Shown: piece by piece, positions 16,559-25,945 of the stretch
How positions within the stretch are numbered: the first letter of the stretch is position 1
How the letters are laid out: every line of letters starts with the position of its first letter
From: Sphingopyxis sp. TUF1
GTDB taxonomy: Bacteria > Pseudomonadota > Alphaproteobacteria > Sphingomonadales > Sphingomonadaceae
Reading direction: 5' to 3'
Assembly (NCBI RefSeq): GCF_036687315.1
Contig: NZ_CP144683.1
Location: 434,001 to 498,000 of the forward strand
Length of the DNA stretch: 64,000 nt
Translations under genes and position numbers: made by a program
The notes under the pieces: generated by a model
Told to the model about the DNA's origin: nothing
The model's input: only the letters and a program-made list of their open reading frames with translations
Database searches by the model: none

Positions 16559-17560
16559 CTATCGCCCGATCCAGCTGATCGCATCGCCCTTGCCGACATT
16601 CAATATCCGAGCAGCGTCGGCGTCGATCCGTCCCTCGGCATCGACCTTTCCGAAACAGCAGCGGAAATCCGCCAGCCGTCCCGTTGCAATCAAAGCGTCC
16701 TCGCCACCTTCGGCGATTCCGGACACCTCGACATGCTTTGCGTCGCGAACGCTCGCCACCTGATCGGTGCGCGCGGTCATCGTCGGGCCGCCATCGAAAA
16801 TGTCGATGTAATTTTCAAAGGCAAAACCCTCATTCTCCAGCATCCGCATCGCGGCGCGCCCCGTGGGGTGCGGAACGCCAATCACTGCGCGCGCGGTTTC
16901 GGGCAGCATCGCGATATAGACGGGATGTTTGGGCATCAGGTCGGCGATGAACTGGTTGCCGTGGACCGCGTTGAACTGGTCGGCTTCCTGAAAACTCATC
17001 CCGAAAAACTTTCCCGCGACGCCGTCCCAGAAGGGTGAGCCGCCGGCCTCGTCGATCACCCCTCGCAATTCGGCCAGGATACGGTCGGCGAAGCGCGCCC
17101 GGTGGCGGGCGATGAACAGATAGCGCGAGCGTGCGAGCAGCAGCCCCAGCCCGCCCGCGCGGGCCGCGGGGTGGAGGAAAAGCCCGCCAACCTCGCTCGC
17201 GCCGTTGAGGTCGTTGCTCAGCATCAGCACCTGCGCATGAAAGGTGCGGCCCAGCTGTTCGCTGTGCTTGCTGTCGGTGCCGATGCGGTAGCTATAAAAG
17301 GGCCAGCGCTGGCCGACCTGCCCGAAAATCTGGCAGGTGCCGCGCACCTCGCCGCTATCGAGATCCTCGAGCACCATCAGATACAGCTCGTCGGCGGGAT
17401 ATTCCTTTTCCGATGCAAAGCCCGCTTCGGCGCGATCCAGCTTGGCGCGCAGCGCCTTTTTGTCGGGAGGCAGGTTGGTAAAGCCGCCGCCCGTCAATTT
17501 TGCCATTTCGTAAATGCTTTGCAGATCGCCCGGTTTGGCCGCCCGGATCACATAATTCAC
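16559..17560 (-). CDS. astA: Arginine N-succinyltransferase
   Basis: A 333-residue enzyme that transfers succinate from succinyl-CoA to arginine, opening the AST pathway. The N-terminus YVIRAAKPGDLQSIYEMA and the core GEVRGTCQIFG, followed by PFYSYRIG, fit the family, and FLHPAARAGGLGLLLARSRY is the acyl-CoA-binding GNAT loop. The start is GTG at 17560, overlapping the upstream gene's stop by 4 bases, with GGGGGA before it. An open frame continues upstream, but only as antisense-like sequence. Most AST operons use one such AstA subunit in alphaproteobacteria. Confidence 0.94.
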   Translation of the reverse strand: MNYVIRAAKPGDLQSIYEMAKLTGGGFTNLPPDKKALRAKLDRAEAGFASEKEYPADELYLMVLEDLDSGEVRGTCQIFGQVGQRWPFYSYRIGTDSKHSEQLGRTFHAQVLMLSNDLNGASEVGGLFLHPAARAGGLGLLLARSRYLFIARHRARFADRILAELRGVIDEAGGSPFWDGVAGKFFGMSFQEADQFNAVHGNQFIADLMPKHPVYIAMLPETARAVIGVPHPTGRAAMRMLENEGFAFENYIDIFDGGPTMTARTDQVASVRDAKHVEVSGIAEGGEDALIATGRLADFRCCFGKVDAEGRIDADAARILNVGKGDAISWIGR

Positions 17561-18768
17561 ACCGTCCCCCGTTCCGCTATTCTCATCATGATCAGTGCCG
17601 ACAGTTGTGCACGTTCGGCAAGGCTGTCGGTAATCAGAAATTCGTCCGCCGAATGGATCGCGCCGCCGCGCGGCCCCATGGTGTCGACCACGGGGATGCC
17701 GCACGCAGCGATATTGTTGCCGTCGCACACGCCGCCCGTGGCGTTCCAGGCGATCGGCGGCAGTCCCAGCGCGGCGCCGCAGTCACGGACCAGCTCGAAC
17801 AGCCGCGTCGCGGCGGAGTCGAGCGGTTTGGGCGGGCGGTTGAAACCGCCATGAATGTGGCAATGCACATCATGCTCGCGCGATACCGCGGCAACCGCCG
17901 CGCGAAGCGCGGTTTCGGCTTCAACCATCGCCTCCGGGGTCGATGGCCGCATGTTGACGCGCAGGATCGCGCTGTCGGGGACGACATTATTGGGACCACC
18001 GCCGTCAATCTTCGCGGGGTTGACCTTGAGCGACGGCGATTTGAGCTTCGCGAGCCGCAGCGCGAGATCGGCCGCCGCCAGCAGCGCATTGCGGCCGTCG
18101 TCGGGATTGCGACCGGCGTGCGCCGCAAGGCCGTGGACGATCACCGAAAAATTGCCGCTGCCGGGCCGCGCGCCGGCAAGCGTGCCATCGGGAAGCGCGG
18201 GTTCGTAGGTGAGCGCGGCGGTCTTCCCGCGGGCAAGTTCGGCGATCAGCGCCGCCGAAGCGTGGCTGCCCGTTTCCTCGTCGCTGTTGATCATCACGTC
18301 GTACCCGACGCGAGCGGCGAGCGGCGAGCTTTCGAGCGCCGTCAGCGCCGCGAGAATCACCGCGATCCCGCCCTTCATGTCGGCGGTGCCGGGCCCGTTC
18401 AGCACCCCATCCTCCAGCCAGGTCAGCGTCTGGAACGGATGATCGGCGGCGAACACGGTGTCCATATGGCCGGTCAGCAGCAATTGCACCGGCGCATCGG
18501 GCCGTACGCGAAGGTGGAGGTGATCGCCGCGCTGGATGATGTTGACCCGCCCCGCGGCATCGACGCTCTCGACCGGATCGGGCGCAACCAGCCGCACCTC
18601 GCCGGGCAAGGCGGCAAAGGCATCCGCTAGCTGGCCGGCGATCTCCTTCAAGCCCGCGAGATTACCGGTGCCACTGTTGGTCGCTGCCCATTGTTCGACC
18701 TGCGCGAGCATCGGCGCATCGGCCGCGCGATCAAGCGTCGCCTGTTCGGTTGCGGTTACACTGGTCAT
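17557..18768 (-). CDS. M20-family metallo-hydrolase (acyl-amino-acid deacylase type)
   Basis: A 403-residue M20 peptidase/deacylase similar to carboxypeptidase G2 and ArgE/DapE. LLLTGHMDTVF supplies the first metal His and catalytic Asp, GPGTADMKGG the bridging Asp, and MINSDEETGSHAS the general-base Glu pair; the lid domain starts near HGLAAHAGRNPDDGRNA and the last metal His is in MGPRGGAIHSADEF. It is the first gene of the arginine run and is translationally coupled to astA (4-base overlap). No astE is visible, so it may deacylate a succinylated intermediate; that is inference. ATG 18768 fits the conserved N-terminus better than the longer frame. Confidence 0.85.
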   Translation of the reverse strand: MTSVTATEQATLDRAADAPMLAQVEQWAATNSGTGNLAGLKEIAGQLADAFAALPGEVRLVAPDPVESVDAAGRVNIIQRGDHLHLRVRPDAPVQLLLTGHMDTVFAADHPFQTLTWLEDGVLNGPGTADMKGGIAVILAALTALESSPLAARVGYDVMINSDEETGSHASAALIAELARGKTAALTYEPALPDGTLAGARPGSGNFSVIVHGLAAHAGRNPDDGRNALLAAADLALRLAKLKSPSLKVNPAKIDGGGPNNVVPDSAILRVNMRPSTPEAMVEAETALRAAVAAVSREHDVHCHIHGGFNRPPKPLDSAATRLFELVRDCGAALGLPPIAWNATGGVCDGNNIAACGIPVVDTMGPRGGAIHSADEFLITDSLAERAQLSALIMMRIAERGTV

Positions 18769-18960
18769 TATGCGGCTATAGCGAGCGACACTCTGCTTTG
18801 GCACCCCCACGCACCATTTTGTCGTCATGATACGGTAAGTCACTGATTTCCGATGAGCACGGCCTTACAGCGGCGCGCGTAAACTATGCAGATTCGCCGC
18901 ACGTTAACCGAACCTTGGGAGGCGACAGTTAGCTTGGCCTGAAACCTTCTGAGTGAGTCC

Positions 18961-20139
18961 ATGTCCACCGTTTTCGTCCTTGGCATCAACATGTCCGTTG
19001 CGGGCATTTTTGCGCTTGCCTTCGCTATCATCGCGGCGACGAACCGTATGGCGCGGGGCGCTTGGTGGCTGGCGCTGGGTTATGGCATGGGTATTATCTA
19101 TGTTGGGCTTGAGTTCCTGCTGACGAAGCAGGTCGATCCAACTCCGGTCGGGATCGGTATTTTTCTGGTCTTCCTGATGGCGTTGAGCTTCGCGCTGGTC
19201 GGCGGTGTGTTGCATTACCGCGTTGCGCCACCGTGGATCGCGATGGCGGCAATCTGGGTGCTGACGATCCTGGCCGTGCCGGTGATCTTCAGCCTGCCCT
19301 ATGGATCGCCATTACGGCTGACGCTGTATCAGATGCCTTATTTCGCGATGCAGGCGCTCTTTGCCCTTGTCATCGTGCGATCCGGGCGGCGGCAGGCCCT
19401 CGACCTGCTGCTGATTGCGCTGCAAATCGTCGCGGCGCTGATCTACCTCGCGAAACCACTCATCGCGGCGGCGGTCGGCACCGCCAGCGCACCGCAAGGC
19501 TATATGGCGACAACCTATGCCGCCATTTCACAAAGCGGCAGCGTTGTCGCGCTGATGGCGATCGCGCTCGTCCTGCTGCTGGTGATGATGCGCGACACGA
19601 CCGCCGAAATCGTCGCGCGGTCCGAAACCGATCCGCTGTCTAGCGTGCTCAACCGGCGCGGCTTCGAGCAGCACGCCGGGATGGCGCTGCTGCGCGGCGA
19701 CCAGACGGCCGTGCTGGTCGCCGCCGATCTCGATAATTTCAAGGCGATCAACGACAGTTTCGGCCATGCCGCGGGCGACGGTGTCATCGCGCATTTCGCG
19801 GCGATGATGGTCGAAGCCGCGCCCGCCGACGCCATCGTTGGCCGAATCGGCGGTGAGGAATTTGCGGTGCTGCTGCCCGACGCGATGCTGTCCGACGGTC
19901 GCATCTATGCCGAAGCGGTGCGCACTGCCTTTGCTGCGGCGCGTTTGCCAGTGCTGGGAATCGACCGCGGCTTTACCGCCTCGTTCGGCGTCGCGCAGCG
20001 CGGACCGAAGGATTCGCTGTTCGATCTGCTGCGCCGCGCCGATGCCGCGCTCTATCGGGCGAAGGCGGGGGGGCGGAACCAGGTTCGCGTCGCGCTGGGC
20101 GAAATGCCGGCGTCGGCTTCGGCAGCTGGCGCAGCGTAG
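18961..20139 (+). CDS. Membrane diguanylate cyclase (GGDEF)
   Basis: A 392-residue protein with six or more hydrophobic helices in residues 1-210 followed by a C-terminal GGDEF domain. The active-site signature is GRIGGEEFAVLLP and the earlier strand is ADLDNFKAINDSFGHAAGD, both intact, so it should make cyclic di-GMP at the inner membrane. The inhibitory RxxD site normally five residues before the signature is absent in any register (APAD), suggesting less product inhibition. It is transcribed divergently from the arginine genes. Its link to the nearby exopolysaccharide locus is only suggestive. Confidence 0.93.
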   Translation: MSTVFVLGINMSVAGIFALAFAIIAATNRMARGAWWLALGYGMGIIYVGLEFLLTKQVDPTPVGIGIFLVFLMALSFALVGGVLHYRVAPPWIAMAAIWVLTILAVPVIFSLPYGSPLRLTLYQMPYFAMQALFALVIVRSGRRQALDLLLIALQIVAALIYLAKPLIAAAVGTASAPQGYMATTYAAISQSGSVVALMAIALVLLLVMMRDTTAEIVARSETDPLSSVLNRRGFEQHAGMALLRGDQTAVLVAADLDNFKAINDSFGHAAGDGVIAHFAAMMVEAAPADAIVGRIGGEEFAVLLPDAMLSDGRIYAEAVRTAFAAARLPVLGIDRGFTASFGVAQRGPKDSLFDLLRRADAALYRAKAGGRNQVRVALGEMPASASAAGAA

Positions 20140-20169
20140 CGGCAAATCCGGCAGGGGCGCTGGCCGCCG

Positions 20170-20469
20170 CTAAACCCCCAGTAGCGGCGTGTCGGCCTCG
20201 TGCGGCGGCGCGGCGTCGAAGCCGGGCAGCGGATCGAAGCCGTCCTCGCTCAGCGCGATTTCCGCCAGCCCGCCAAGCTTGAAATGGCCGAGCCGCGGTT
20301 CTTCGTCGGACCGCCAGCTCTTGTTCAGATTGAGCGCACTGATGAACAGGTCGCCGCGCCGCTCGAACAACAGGTGCGGTGCCAGCGTCAGCGTCTGGCC
20401 ATTATATTGGGCCGTCACCAGTTTTTTGCGGGCGATGGCTTCCATCAATTTCAGTCGTGTGTCGTCCAT
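20170..20469 (-). CDS. Small protein, possibly WYL-like fold, unknown function
   Basis: A 99-residue soluble protein. The sequence has paired strands such as LVTAQYNGQTLTLAPHLLFERR and DLFISALNLNK, then a short helix, and an acidic, Pro-rich tail. The strand pattern recalls the WYL ligand-binding domain, but the signature residues are not clear and there is no DNA-binding region. ATG 20469 is preferred over an upstream in-frame start because the upstream part is short and polar and not conserved in pattern. It is convergent with the diguanylate cyclase gene. Confidence 0.55.
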   Translation of the reverse strand: MDDTRLKLMEAIARKKLVTAQYNGQTLTLAPHLLFERRGDLFISALNLNKSWRSDEEPRLGHFKLGGLAEIALSEDGFDPLPGFDAAPPHEADTPLLGV

Positions 20470-20637
20470 GATTCCGGTCGTTTGGGGAGATGTCTTTTTC
20501 GTTGTGCAGTGCAACCTAACCTACGCCGTCGGGCTTGAAAAGCGCCCATTGCCAATCGAAACCAATCGCGGCATAGGGCGCTGGCCCTTTCCTCCCCGGG
20601 TCCACGGGCGCAGCCGCGCCGACCAAAGGGTGTTTGC

Positions 20638-22731
20638 ATGACCGAATTTCTCGACCGCTCCGGCCTGTCAGTCGATTCGCGGCTGGTCGATTTTATCGAG
20701 CAGCGCGCGCTGCCGGGAACCGGGCTGGACGCTGCGCGCTTCTGGGCCGATTTCGCCGCTCTGCTCGCCAAATTCGCGCCCGAGAATGCGGCCTTGCTGG
20801 CAAAGCGCGAGGATTTGCAGGCGCAGATCGACGCTTGGCACCGGACCCGAGAGGGCCAGTCGCACAATGCCGCGGACTATCAGGCGTTCCTGACCGAGAT
20901 CGGCTATCTCGTCCCCGAACCCGCGCCCTTTCAGGTCGGCACGGTGAATGTCGATCCCGAAATCGCAACGATGGCGGGGCCGCAGCTGGTCGTCCCCGCA
21001 CTCAACGCGCGCTTCGCGCTGAATGCCGCCAATGCGCGCTGGGGCAGCCTGTATGACGCGCTTTACGGCACCGACGCGCTCGATGCGCCGTCGGCACGGC
21101 CCGGTGGCTACGATCCCGAACGCGGCGCCGCGGTGATCGCGCGCGCCAAGGCGTTCCTCGACGAAGCGGTGCCGCTGGCGTCGGGCAGCTGGGCCGACTG
21201 GCAGGGCGGGCCGCTGACGCTCGCCGATCCGGCCCAATGGGTCGGCAGCAAGCCCAGCGGCATATTGCTCCGTCAAAACGGCCTGCACATCGAACTCGTG
21301 ATCGATCCCGACAGCGCGATAGGTGGCGACGATCCGGCGGGGATCGCCGATGTCGTCCTCGAAGCCGCGCTGACGACGATCATCGACCTCGAGGACAGCG
21401 TCGCAGCGGTCGATGGCGAGGACAAGACGCTCGGCTACACCAATTGGCTGGGACTGATGCGCGGCGACCTGACCGAAAGCTTCGACAAGGGCGGCAAGAC
21501 CGTCACCCGCGCGATGGCCGCCGATCGCGACTGGACGTCGCCGTCGGGCGAGGCCTTCACGCTCCACGGCCGCAGCGTGATGTTCGTGCGCAATGTCGGC
21601 CATCTGATGACGACGCCGATGATCCGGCTGCCCGGTGGCGCCGAAGCGCCCGAGGGGCTGTGCGACGCGGTCATCACCAGCCTGTGCTCGCTCCACGATC
21701 TCAAAGGTCTCGGCACCCTCAGGAACAGCCGCGCGGGCAGCATCTATATCGTCAAGCCCAAGCAGCACGGGCCCGAGGAATGCGCCTTCACCGACCGGCT
21801 GTTGGACGCGGTCGAGGATATGCTGGGTCTCGCGAGCCACACGATCAAGGTCGGCGTGATGGACGAGGAGCGGCGGACGTCGGCCAATCTCGCCGCGTGC
21901 ATTCACGCGGTGAAGGACCGTATCGTCTTCATCAACACCGGATTTCTCGACCGCACCGGCGACGAGATCCACACGTCGATGCGCGCGGGGCCGATGATCC
22001 CGAAAGGCGAGATGAAGGCGTCGGACTGGATCGCCGCCTATGAGGACCGCAACGTCCGCATCGGCCTTGCGTGCGGGCTGTCGGGCAAGGCGCAGATCGG
22101 CAAGGGCATGTGGGCAATGCCCGACCTGATGCGCGCGATGCTTGACGCCAAGATCGGCCATCCCAAATCGGGCGCGAACACCGCATGGGTGCCATCGCCC
22201 ACCGCCGCGACGCTGCACGCGCTACATTATCATATGGTCGATGTGTTCGCGCGGCAACGCGAGATCGCGGGCGAAGCGGTGCCGTCGCTGGACCGCTTGC
22301 TGAACATTCCCGTCGCGTCGGGACGCAACTGGAGCGAGGCCGAAATCGCGCGCGAGCTCGACAATAATTGCCAGGGCATATTGGGCTATGTCGTGCGCTG
22401 GATCGATCAGGGCGTCGGCTGTTCCAAGGTTCCCGACATCGACGACGTCGGCTTGATGGAAGACCGCGCGACCCTGCGCATTTCCAGCCAGGCGCTCGCC
22501 AACTGGCTGCTCCACGGCGTGTGCACGCCCGAACAGGTCGACGCCGCGCTGGCGCGGATGGCGGCAAAGGTCGATGCGCAGAACGCGGGCGATCCGCTAT
22601 ATGAAAAGCTGACCCCCGACGGCATCGCCTGGGCGGCGGCGCGCGCGCTGATCTTCGAAGGCGTGACGCAGCCCTCGGGCTATACCGAACCCCTGCTGCA
22701 CAAATATCGCCAGATGAAGAAGGCGGGCTGA
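20638..22731 (+). CDS. glcB: Malate synthase G
   Basis: A 697-residue single-chain malate synthase that condenses glyoxylate with acetyl-CoA to malate. Family motifs are present: [18 protein letters not shown] (Mg-binding acidic loop), [32 protein letters not shown], and [20 protein letters not shown]. The length is close to the usual 720. It is a lone gene; isocitrate lyase is not seen in the window. The 120-base gap before it should hold its promoter. No frameshift is seen. Confidence 0.96.
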   Translation: MTEFLDRSGLSVDSRLVDFIEQRALPGTGLDAARFWADFAALLAKFAPENAALLAKREDLQAQIDAWHRTREGQSHNAADYQAFLTEIGYLVPEPAPFQVGTVNVDPEIATMAGPQLVVPALNARFALNAANARWGSLYDALYGTDALDAPSARPGGYDPERGAAVIARAKAFLDEAVPLASGSWADWQGGPLTLADPAQWVGSKPSGILLRQNGLHIELVIDPDSAIGGDDPAGIADVVLEAALTTIIDLEDSVAAVDGEDKTLGYTNWLGLMRGDLTESFDKGGKTVTRAMAADRDWTSPSGEAFTLHGRSVMFVRNVGHLMTTPMIRLPGGAEAPEGLCDAVITSLCSLHDLKGLGTLRNSRAGSIYIVKPKQHGPEECAFTDRLLDAVEDMLGLASHTIKVGVMDEERRTSANLAACIHAVKDRIVFINTGFLDRTGDEIHTSMRAGPMIPKGEMKASDWIAAYEDRNVRIGLACGLSGKAQIGKGMWAMPDLMRAMLDAKIGHPKSGANTAWVPSPTAATLHALHYHMVDVFARQREIAGEAVPSLDRLLNIPVASGRNWSEAEIARELDNNCQGILGYVVRWIDQGVGCSKVPDIDDVGLMEDRATLRISSQALANWLLHGVCTPEQVDAALARMAAKVDAQNAGDPLYEKLTPDGIAWAAARALIFEGVTQPSGYTEPLLHKYRQMKKAG

Positions 22732-22776
22732 ACAAGGGGCGGGTTTCGGCCGAAAGCAGTCGCTGCCTAGACCATC

Positions 22777-22859
22777 CCGTTCGCATCGAGCGAAGTCGAG
22801 ATGCCCCTCAGGTTCGACTTGACGCCGATGGGTGTCTCGACTTCGCTCGACACAAACGG
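22777..22859. repeat. Dispersed 83-bp double-hairpin element, copy B (inverted)
   Basis: Same architecture as the copy at 10073, but in the opposite orientation: the GCATC/GATGC arm comes first and the GTGTC/GACAC arm second. Both arms keep the core TCGAGCGAAGTCGA or its complement, and the outer ends are CCGTTCG and AAACGG. It lies between glcB and a small membrane protein gene. Confidence 0.85.
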
Positions 22860-22995
22860 AAAGAAGGGGTCGGCTCCCGCTCTCCGAAACCACTCTCCCC
22901 TTGCCCCGACTGTCGGGTTAATTTACAATTTACCATATGCCCGACACCGAAAATCCCGCATTCGCGCCACTGGCACGGCGTTTGCTTTGACATTG

Positions 22996-23241
22996 ATGAT
23001 GTTGAAGAAAATCGGTCGCCTGTTCATCATCAAGACCCGGCTCGAGGCGTGTCTCATCATTTATGCGCTCGCCGTCGGGGCAATGGCGCGGGGTTCCGCC
23101 TACATCCACGAATATCCCGGGGTTGGCGGCAAGCTGCTGTTGCTCGCCTGCACCGGCTCGGTTTTCCTCGCGGGCGCCAAGATTTTCGATTGCCTGCGCT
23201 ACGAACAGGCGGCGGCTGCCGTAGCGGAGGACCGCGCCTGA
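22996..23241 (+). CDS. Small two-helix membrane protein, unknown function
   Basis: An 81-residue protein with two hydrophobic segments, LEACLIIYALAVGAMARG and LLLLACTGSVFLAGAKIF, separated by a short YIHEYPGVGG loop. The N-terminus is Lys-rich (MMLKKIGRLFIIK) and the C-terminus acidic. It looks like a short inner-membrane protein of the kind frequently annotated as hypothetical in sphingomonads. The start is at the ATG pair 22996/22999. It lies 37 bases before the alpha/beta hydrolase on the same strand. Confidence 0.6.
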   Translation: MMLKKIGRLFIIKTRLEACLIIYALAVGAMARGSAYIHEYPGVGGKLLLLACTGSVFLAGAKIFDCLRYEQAAAAVAEDRA

Positions 23242-23278
23242 CTTTCCTGCGTCGCCGACTTATGCCAAGACACATTGC

Positions 23279-24031
23279 ATGAGCAGGATCAGCGGCCGCC
23301 CGGTCATCAGCACCCAGCATGTCTATGGCCTGACGCTGCGCATCGCGCGCTGGCGCGAGGGGGCGCCGGCGACGCCGCTGGTATTTCTGAACGGCATCGG
23401 TGCCGACATCGCCGCTGCCGCGCCGCTGCTCGCGCAGATTCACGGGCGCGAAGTGTGGACGCTCGACATGCCGGGTGTCGGCGGATCGCCTGACGCGATG
23501 CTGCCCTATGCCGCGCCGACGATGGCGGCAGTGGTGATGGAGATTGCCAAGCGACTGGGCCACAACACGCTCGACGTCGCCGGATTCAGCTGGGGCGGCG
23601 CGCTGGCGCAGCAGGTCGCGATCCAGTTTCCGGGGCGCGTCCGCCGGCTGGTGTTGATGGCGACGACGCCCAGCGTCGGCGCGCCGGGGATCGGCTGGGC
23701 CGCGTTGCTCGACGACGACATGCTGGCCAGCGGGCTCAAGCTGCCCACGGCGACCCCGCTCGGCCTCGCCTATCAGTCGATGGCGATGGCGGGATGGACG
23801 AGCGCGCCAATGCTGCCGCGGCTGAAGGATGTGCCGGTGCTGGTGCTGATGGGCGAGCGCGACGGCGTCGTGCCCGCCTGCCACGGCCAGGTGATCGCCG
23901 ACCTGATCGACGGCGCGGTGCTGGAAGTGGTGCCGGGCTCGCACCTGTTCCCCTTCACCCACGCCGCGGCGATTGCGTCGCGGATCACCGCGTTTCTGGA
24001 TCAGCCGCCCGCACTGCAAGCCGTCGCTTGA
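23279..24031 (+). CDS. Alpha/beta hydrolase (poly(3-hydroxyalkanoate) depolymerase-like)
   Basis: A 250-residue alpha/beta hydrolase. The nucleophile elbow is AGFSWGGALAQ (Ser104), the oxyanion region PLVFLNGIGAD, the acid in LMGERDGVVPA and the His in PGSHLFPF. The overall layout resembles intracellular medium-chain polyhydroxyalkanoate depolymerases, but the substrate is not proven by sequence. No signal peptide is seen. Its 3' end overlaps the convergent hydrolase gene by 47 bases. Confidence 0.8.
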   Translation: MSRISGRPVISTQHVYGLTLRIARWREGAPATPLVFLNGIGADIAAAAPLLAQIHGREVWTLDMPGVGGSPDAMLPYAAPTMAAVVMEIAKRLGHNTLDVAGFSWGGALAQQVAIQFPGRVRRLVLMATTPSVGAPGIGWAALLDDDMLASGLKLPTATPLGLAYQSMAMAGWTSAPMLPRLKDVPVLVLMGERDGVVPACHGQVIADLIDGAVLEVVPGSHLFPFTHAAAIASRITAFLDQPPALQAVA

Positions 24032-25028
24032 GGAAATCGGTGATCGCCGCGGCGACCTGATCGGGCGCCTCCTCCATCGGCAAATGACCGATGCCGGGAA
24101 ACAATACGACCTCTGACCCCGAAATGCGTTCGTTGAAGGTCTTGGCCGCGCTCGGGTTGATGATCCGGTCCCGGTCGCCGAACAGGATCAGCGTCGGCGC
24201 CCTAATCTCCCCCAGCCGCGCCGCCGTTTCGGGTTCGCGGCTGGTCCGCGTGCGCAACACCGTCGCCTCGCGATTGCCGGGGAAACGCAGCAATTCCCAA
24301 TAGCGGTCGATCATCGCCTCATCGACGACCTCCTGCTTCTCCACCGAACCGCGCAGCGACTGTTCGACAAGCATTCGCGGCGTGATGCGCATCATGAGCC
24401 AGCGTCCGAACGGATATTGGAGCAGGCGAAAGCCAACGTTTGATTCGGGCGATTTCTCGCCCCTGCGGATCGGCATCCCGGCGGCGTCGATCAACAGCAA
24501 CCCATCGACGCGCGCCGGACGTTCGAGCGCATAGCGCCACGCGACCCAGCCGCCCATCGAGTTGCCGCCAAGGACAAAATGGTCAAGCCCCAGCTTTGCC
24601 GCGACGACATCGACCGCCTCGATCATCGCCGACGCGCTATAGTCGCGGCTGGGGATCGCGCCGGTCAGCCCGTGCCCCGGCAGGTCGAGTGTGACGATCC
24701 GGTAATCGGCGCCGAGCCTTTCAACCAGCGGCTCCCACGTATGCAGGCTGGCGTTCGATCCGTGGAGCAGCACGATCGCGGGACCGTCGCGGCGCCCCTG
24801 ATCGCGATAGTGAATACGCTGCCCCGCCGGTCCAGCGGCGAAGGCGGCGTCCGGCCCGCCATATTTGGCGATCATCGCCGCGCGATTGGTGTCGGGCGTC
24901 AGAAGCAGCAAGAAGCCGACAACGAGCGCCGCCAGCACGGCAAGCGTAATCAGGACGCGCTTGCGCCGGAAAAAGGGTCGCCGCGGCGGTGGCGGCGGAT
25001 CGAAATCCAGATCGTCGTCGGCTATCAT
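23985..25028 (-). CDS. Membrane-anchored alpha/beta hydrolase
   Basis: A 347-residue protein with an acidic, Pro-rich N-terminus, an anchor helix VLITLAVLAALVVGFLLLL near residues 28-46, and a periplasmic or cytoplasmic alpha/beta hydrolase domain. The nucleophile elbow is GGNSMGGWVAW, the oxyanion strand VLLHGSNASLHTWEP, and the acid and His sit in LFGDRDRIINP and PGIGHLPMEEAP. The start at 25028 is preceded by a G-rich site. The substrate is unknown. The 3' end overlaps the previous hydrolase gene on the other strand. Confidence 0.82.
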   Translation of the reverse strand: MIADDDLDFDPPPPPRRPFFRRKRVLITLAVLAALVVGFLLLLTPDTNRAAMIAKYGGPDAAFAAGPAGQRIHYRDQGRRDGPAIVLLHGSNASLHTWEPLVERLGADYRIVTLDLPGHGLTGAIPSRDYSASAMIEAVDVVAAKLGLDHFVLGGNSMGGWVAWRYALERPARVDGLLLIDAAGMPIRRGEKSPESNVGFRLLQYPFGRWLMMRITPRMLVEQSLRGSVEKQEVVDEAMIDRYWELLRFPGNREATVLRTRTSREPETAARLGEIRAPTLILFGDRDRIINPSAAKTFNERISGSEVVLFPGIGHLPMEEAPDQVAAAITDFLKRRLAVRAADPETR

Positions 25029-25185
25029 CGCGCCCCCCTCAAGGCCAAGCCAACCTAGCGCGCAGGCGCCCGGCGTCAATGCGCGCTATGGATGGATCGA
25101 TCGGCGAAAGGTTTCAGGCATGAAGCCGCCGAACCAGCCGTTGCCGATAAGACGAGACAGCGGCGAGCGCGATCGACCGACCCAA

Positions 25186-25929
25186 TCAGGACAGCATGGC
25201 CATCCCACCGTTTACATGCAATGTCTGTCCGGTGACATAGCCCGCTTCCTTCGAGGCAAGATAGACGACCGCGGCGGCGATGTCGCTGCCCTCACCCATC
25301 CGGCCCGCAGGGATACGCTGGTTCAGCGCTTCTTTTTGGGCATCGGGCAGGTCGTCGGTCATCGCCGTGGCGATAAAGCCCGGCGCGACGCAATTGGCGG
25401 TCACGCCGCGGCTCGCCAGTTCTTGCGCCAGCGCCTTGGTCATGCCGGTCACGCCCGCCTTCGACGCGGCGTAATTCGCCTGCCCCGGGTTGCCGGTGGC
25501 ACCGACGACGCTGGTTATCGAGATGATCCGCCCGAAGCGCGCCTTCATCATCGGCTTTGCAGCGGCGCGGCACAGGCGGAAATTCGCCTCCAGATTGATG
25601 CGGATGACATCCATCCACTCCTCATCCTTCATCCGCATGATCAAATTGTCGCGCGTCACGCCGGCATTGTTGACAAGAATGTCGAGCTTGCCTCCCAACG
25701 CTTCAACCGCCGCCGGAACGAGCGCATCGACCGCCGCCGCATCGCCGAGATTGCACGGCAAGGCGACATGATCGCCGCCCAGCGTATCGCAGAAGGCATT
25801 GAGCTTGTCGGCATTGGAGCCCGACACCGCCAGCCGCGCCCCCTGCGCGCTAAGCGCCTGCGCAATCGCCGAACCGATGCCGCCCGAAGCGCCCGTAACA
25901 AGCGCCGTCATGCCGGTGAGATCGAACAT
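25186..25929 (-). CDS. fabG: 3-oxoacyl-ACP reductase
   Basis: A 247-residue short-chain dehydrogenase. TGASGGIGSAIA is the NADPH loop, VNNAGVTRDN is conserved, and the catalytic triad is the Ser in ISITSVVG with Tyr and Lys in NYAASKAG. It reduces 3-oxoacyl-ACP in fatty acid synthesis. fabD lies upstream on the same strand with a GxxExxY gene between them, an unusual interruption. AGGAG is 6 bases before the ATG. Confidence 0.95.
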   Translation of the reverse strand: MFDLTGMTALVTGASGGIGSAIAQALSAQGARLAVSGSNADKLNAFCDTLGGDHVALPCNLGDAAAVDALVPAAVEALGGKLDILVNNAGVTRDNLIMRMKDEEWMDVIRINLEANFRLCRAAAKPMMKARFGRIISITSVVGATGNPGQANYAASKAGVTGMTKALAQELASRGVTANCVAPGFIATAMTDDLPDAQKEALNQRIPAGRMGEGSDIAAAVVYLASKEAGYVTGQTLHVNGGMAMLS

Positions 25930-25945
25930 TCTTATGCTCCTGAAA

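Noticed and set aside
20170..20469. Firm assignment of the small protein as a WYL regulator
   Set aside because: The strand pattern is suggestive only; the signature residues and any DNA-binding domain are missing.
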